The notes under the pieces are model-generated. The model was not told where the DNA came from, searched no databases, and worked only from the letters and a program-made list of their open reading frames with translations. The position numbers and the translations under genes were made by a program. DNA of 13,699 nucleotides from CAG-103 sp048217285 (GTDB lineage: Bacteria; Bacillota; Clostridia; Oscillospirales; Oscillospiraceae): contig DBFWVW010000085.1 in assembly GCA_048217285.1 (NCBI GenBank), positions 1 to 13,699 of the forward strand. The letters run 5' to 3'. Shown piece after piece: positions 12,874 to 13,699 of this stretch. Every line of letters starts with the position of its first letter. Position 1 is the stretch's first letter.

Positions 12874-13699
12874 GTACCTGCATGGATTACCAGCAGCAGA
12901 TCAGTCAAATGCTTGACGGTGAGCTGCCGGCCGCGCAGACGCAGGCGCTGCGCGCACATCTGCGCACCTGCCCCAACTGCCAGCGCGTCTATGATGACTT
13001 TCTGGCCCTTCAGGCAGCAGTACGTGACGCAGTCGCCGAGCCGCCCGCTGATCTGACCGCGCGCATCCTGCAGCAAGTGCGTCAGGAACCCGTGCCGATG
13101 GCAGCGCGCTCTGCCGCCGCGCAGCACCCGGCGCGGCATATGCAGCCCACGTCTGTTCAAAGAGCGCCGCAGTCCAAACCGACCACGCGAAAACGTCCGG
13201 CCTCCGGCCGCACGTCTCCCCTGCTGCCGATTTCGGTCATGGCGGCGTGTCTCGCGCTCATCCTCGGCGCAACGCTCTGGTTCGCACCGCACAGGAACCA
13301 GCCGAGCAGCTCCGGCACCGTGCTCGACAACAGTCGGGAGCTGGCCGTGACCGTATCTCCCTCTATCAAGGAAGACGCGGAAGAAAACCAAAAGCAGGGC
13401 AGCCTACCCGCCGCGGAAAACGCGCCGGTGCTCGATGACAGCGTCAGCAGCCTGCTCTTCTCTGTTCCGGCAGAGGACAGCGCAGACAACACAACGCTGC
13501 ACATCTCCGATCGCAAGGCTATCGAGGAATTGTCTGCACTTCTGGTACGGACGCATCCGGCGCAGCCGGTCGACGCCGGACAGACGCCGCTGTGCGTGCT
13601 CGAGGAAACGGGCGCCGACGGTACGACCACGCGCGTGACCATCTGGCGCGACGGAAAGGACGTGATCTTTGTCAGCAGTGCAGATGCGCAGTACTATCG
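12870..13699 (+). CDS. Zinc-binding anti-sigma factor (partial, cut by window end)
   Basis: The frame is open from 12870 to the right edge, giving at least 276 residues with no stop. The N-terminal domain is a ZAS/zf-HC2 anti-sigma domain: C4, then QMLDGELP (about 13-20) and HLRTCPNC with H30, C34 and C37 completing the zinc site. A charged, proline-rich region (about 80-115) precedes a single membrane segment, LLPISVMAACLALILGATLW (about 118-137). The remainder lies outside the cell and should sense the signal. It likely holds the upstream sigma factor until released. The start at 12870, overlapping the sigma stop as ATGA, is preferred over the ATG at 12882 because it retains C4 and has GGGGGG nine bases upstream. 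The extracellular part is not recognised. Confidence 0.9.
   Translation, partial: MSTCMDYQQQISQMLDGELPAAQTQALRAHLRTCPNCQRVYDDFLALQAAVRDAVAEPPADLTARILQQVRQEPVPMAARSAAAQHPARHMQPTSVQRAPQSKPTTRKRPASGRTSPLLPISVMAACLALILGATLWFAPHRNQPSSSGTVLDNSRELAVTVSPSIKEDAEENQKQGSLPAAENAPVLDDSVSSLLFSVPAEDSADNTTLHISDRKAIEELSALLVRTHPAQPVDAGQTPLCVLEETGADGTTTRVTIWRDGKDVIFVSSADAQYY

Noticed and set aside
1..13699. CRISPR array, prophage, integron or plasmid origin
   Set aside because: No regularly spaced direct repeats, phage genes, integrase, attC-like series or replication gene could be found. The genes are typical chromosomal functions.

Overview
The window is a GC-rich chromosomal segment from a low-G+C-lineage-type anaerobe, most likely a gut Clostridia (Oscillospiraceae-like). 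This is inferred from AGGAGG-type ribosome binding sites, TTGACA-N17-TATNNT promoters, a large BaiCD/BaiH-like Fe-S flavoenzyme, a fused ThrE-type exporter, and a PRK06851-type ATPase. The species cannot be named from the sequence alone. It looks like ordinary chromosome: there is no transposase, integrase, phage gene or CRISPR array.

Layout. Positions 1-165 hold two plus-strand terminators of genes outside the window. Positions 166-2614 are three minus-strand genes, each with its own promoter: an HD-domain protein, an Rrf2/IscR-type Fe-S regulator, and a cysteine desulfurase (NifS/IscS). The regulator lies upstream of the desulfurase but is separated from it by a terminator and a strong second promoter, which is bracketed by a perfect inverted repeat. 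Positions 2615-3040 are a divergent control region with two plus-strand promoters and a structured leader for a large Old Yellow Enzyme-family oxidoreductase (3041-5104). That gene ends in a strong terminator, followed by an unusual cluster of dyads, including a perfect 38-bp palindrome, in 5105-5355. Positions 5356-8241 are minus-strand: a Gph/5'-nucleotidase-like HAD phosphatase, then a ThrE-type exporter coupled to a YjjG/YfnB-like HAD nucleotidase.

Positions 8352-9428 encode an ATPase built from two similar halves, the second with a decayed P-loop. Positions 9429-9642 are non-coding and hold two crossed inverted repeats that could fold as a pseudoknot, then the terminator of a minus-strand tRNA-Pro(UGG). 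From 9861 to the right edge is a tight plus-strand operon: trmB (tRNA m7G46 methyltransferase), exonuclease III, dusB (tRNA dihydrouridine synthase), an ECF sigma factor and its zinc-finger anti-sigma factor, which is cut by the window end. The genes overlap or nearly touch, so tRNA modification, DNA repair and a stress-type sigma switch are probably co-transcribed.

No gene set here looks like a clearly new system. The most unusual items are the degenerate tandem ATPase, the crossed-repeat intergenic region, the palindrome cluster after the oxidoreductase, and the dyad around the desulfurase promoter.
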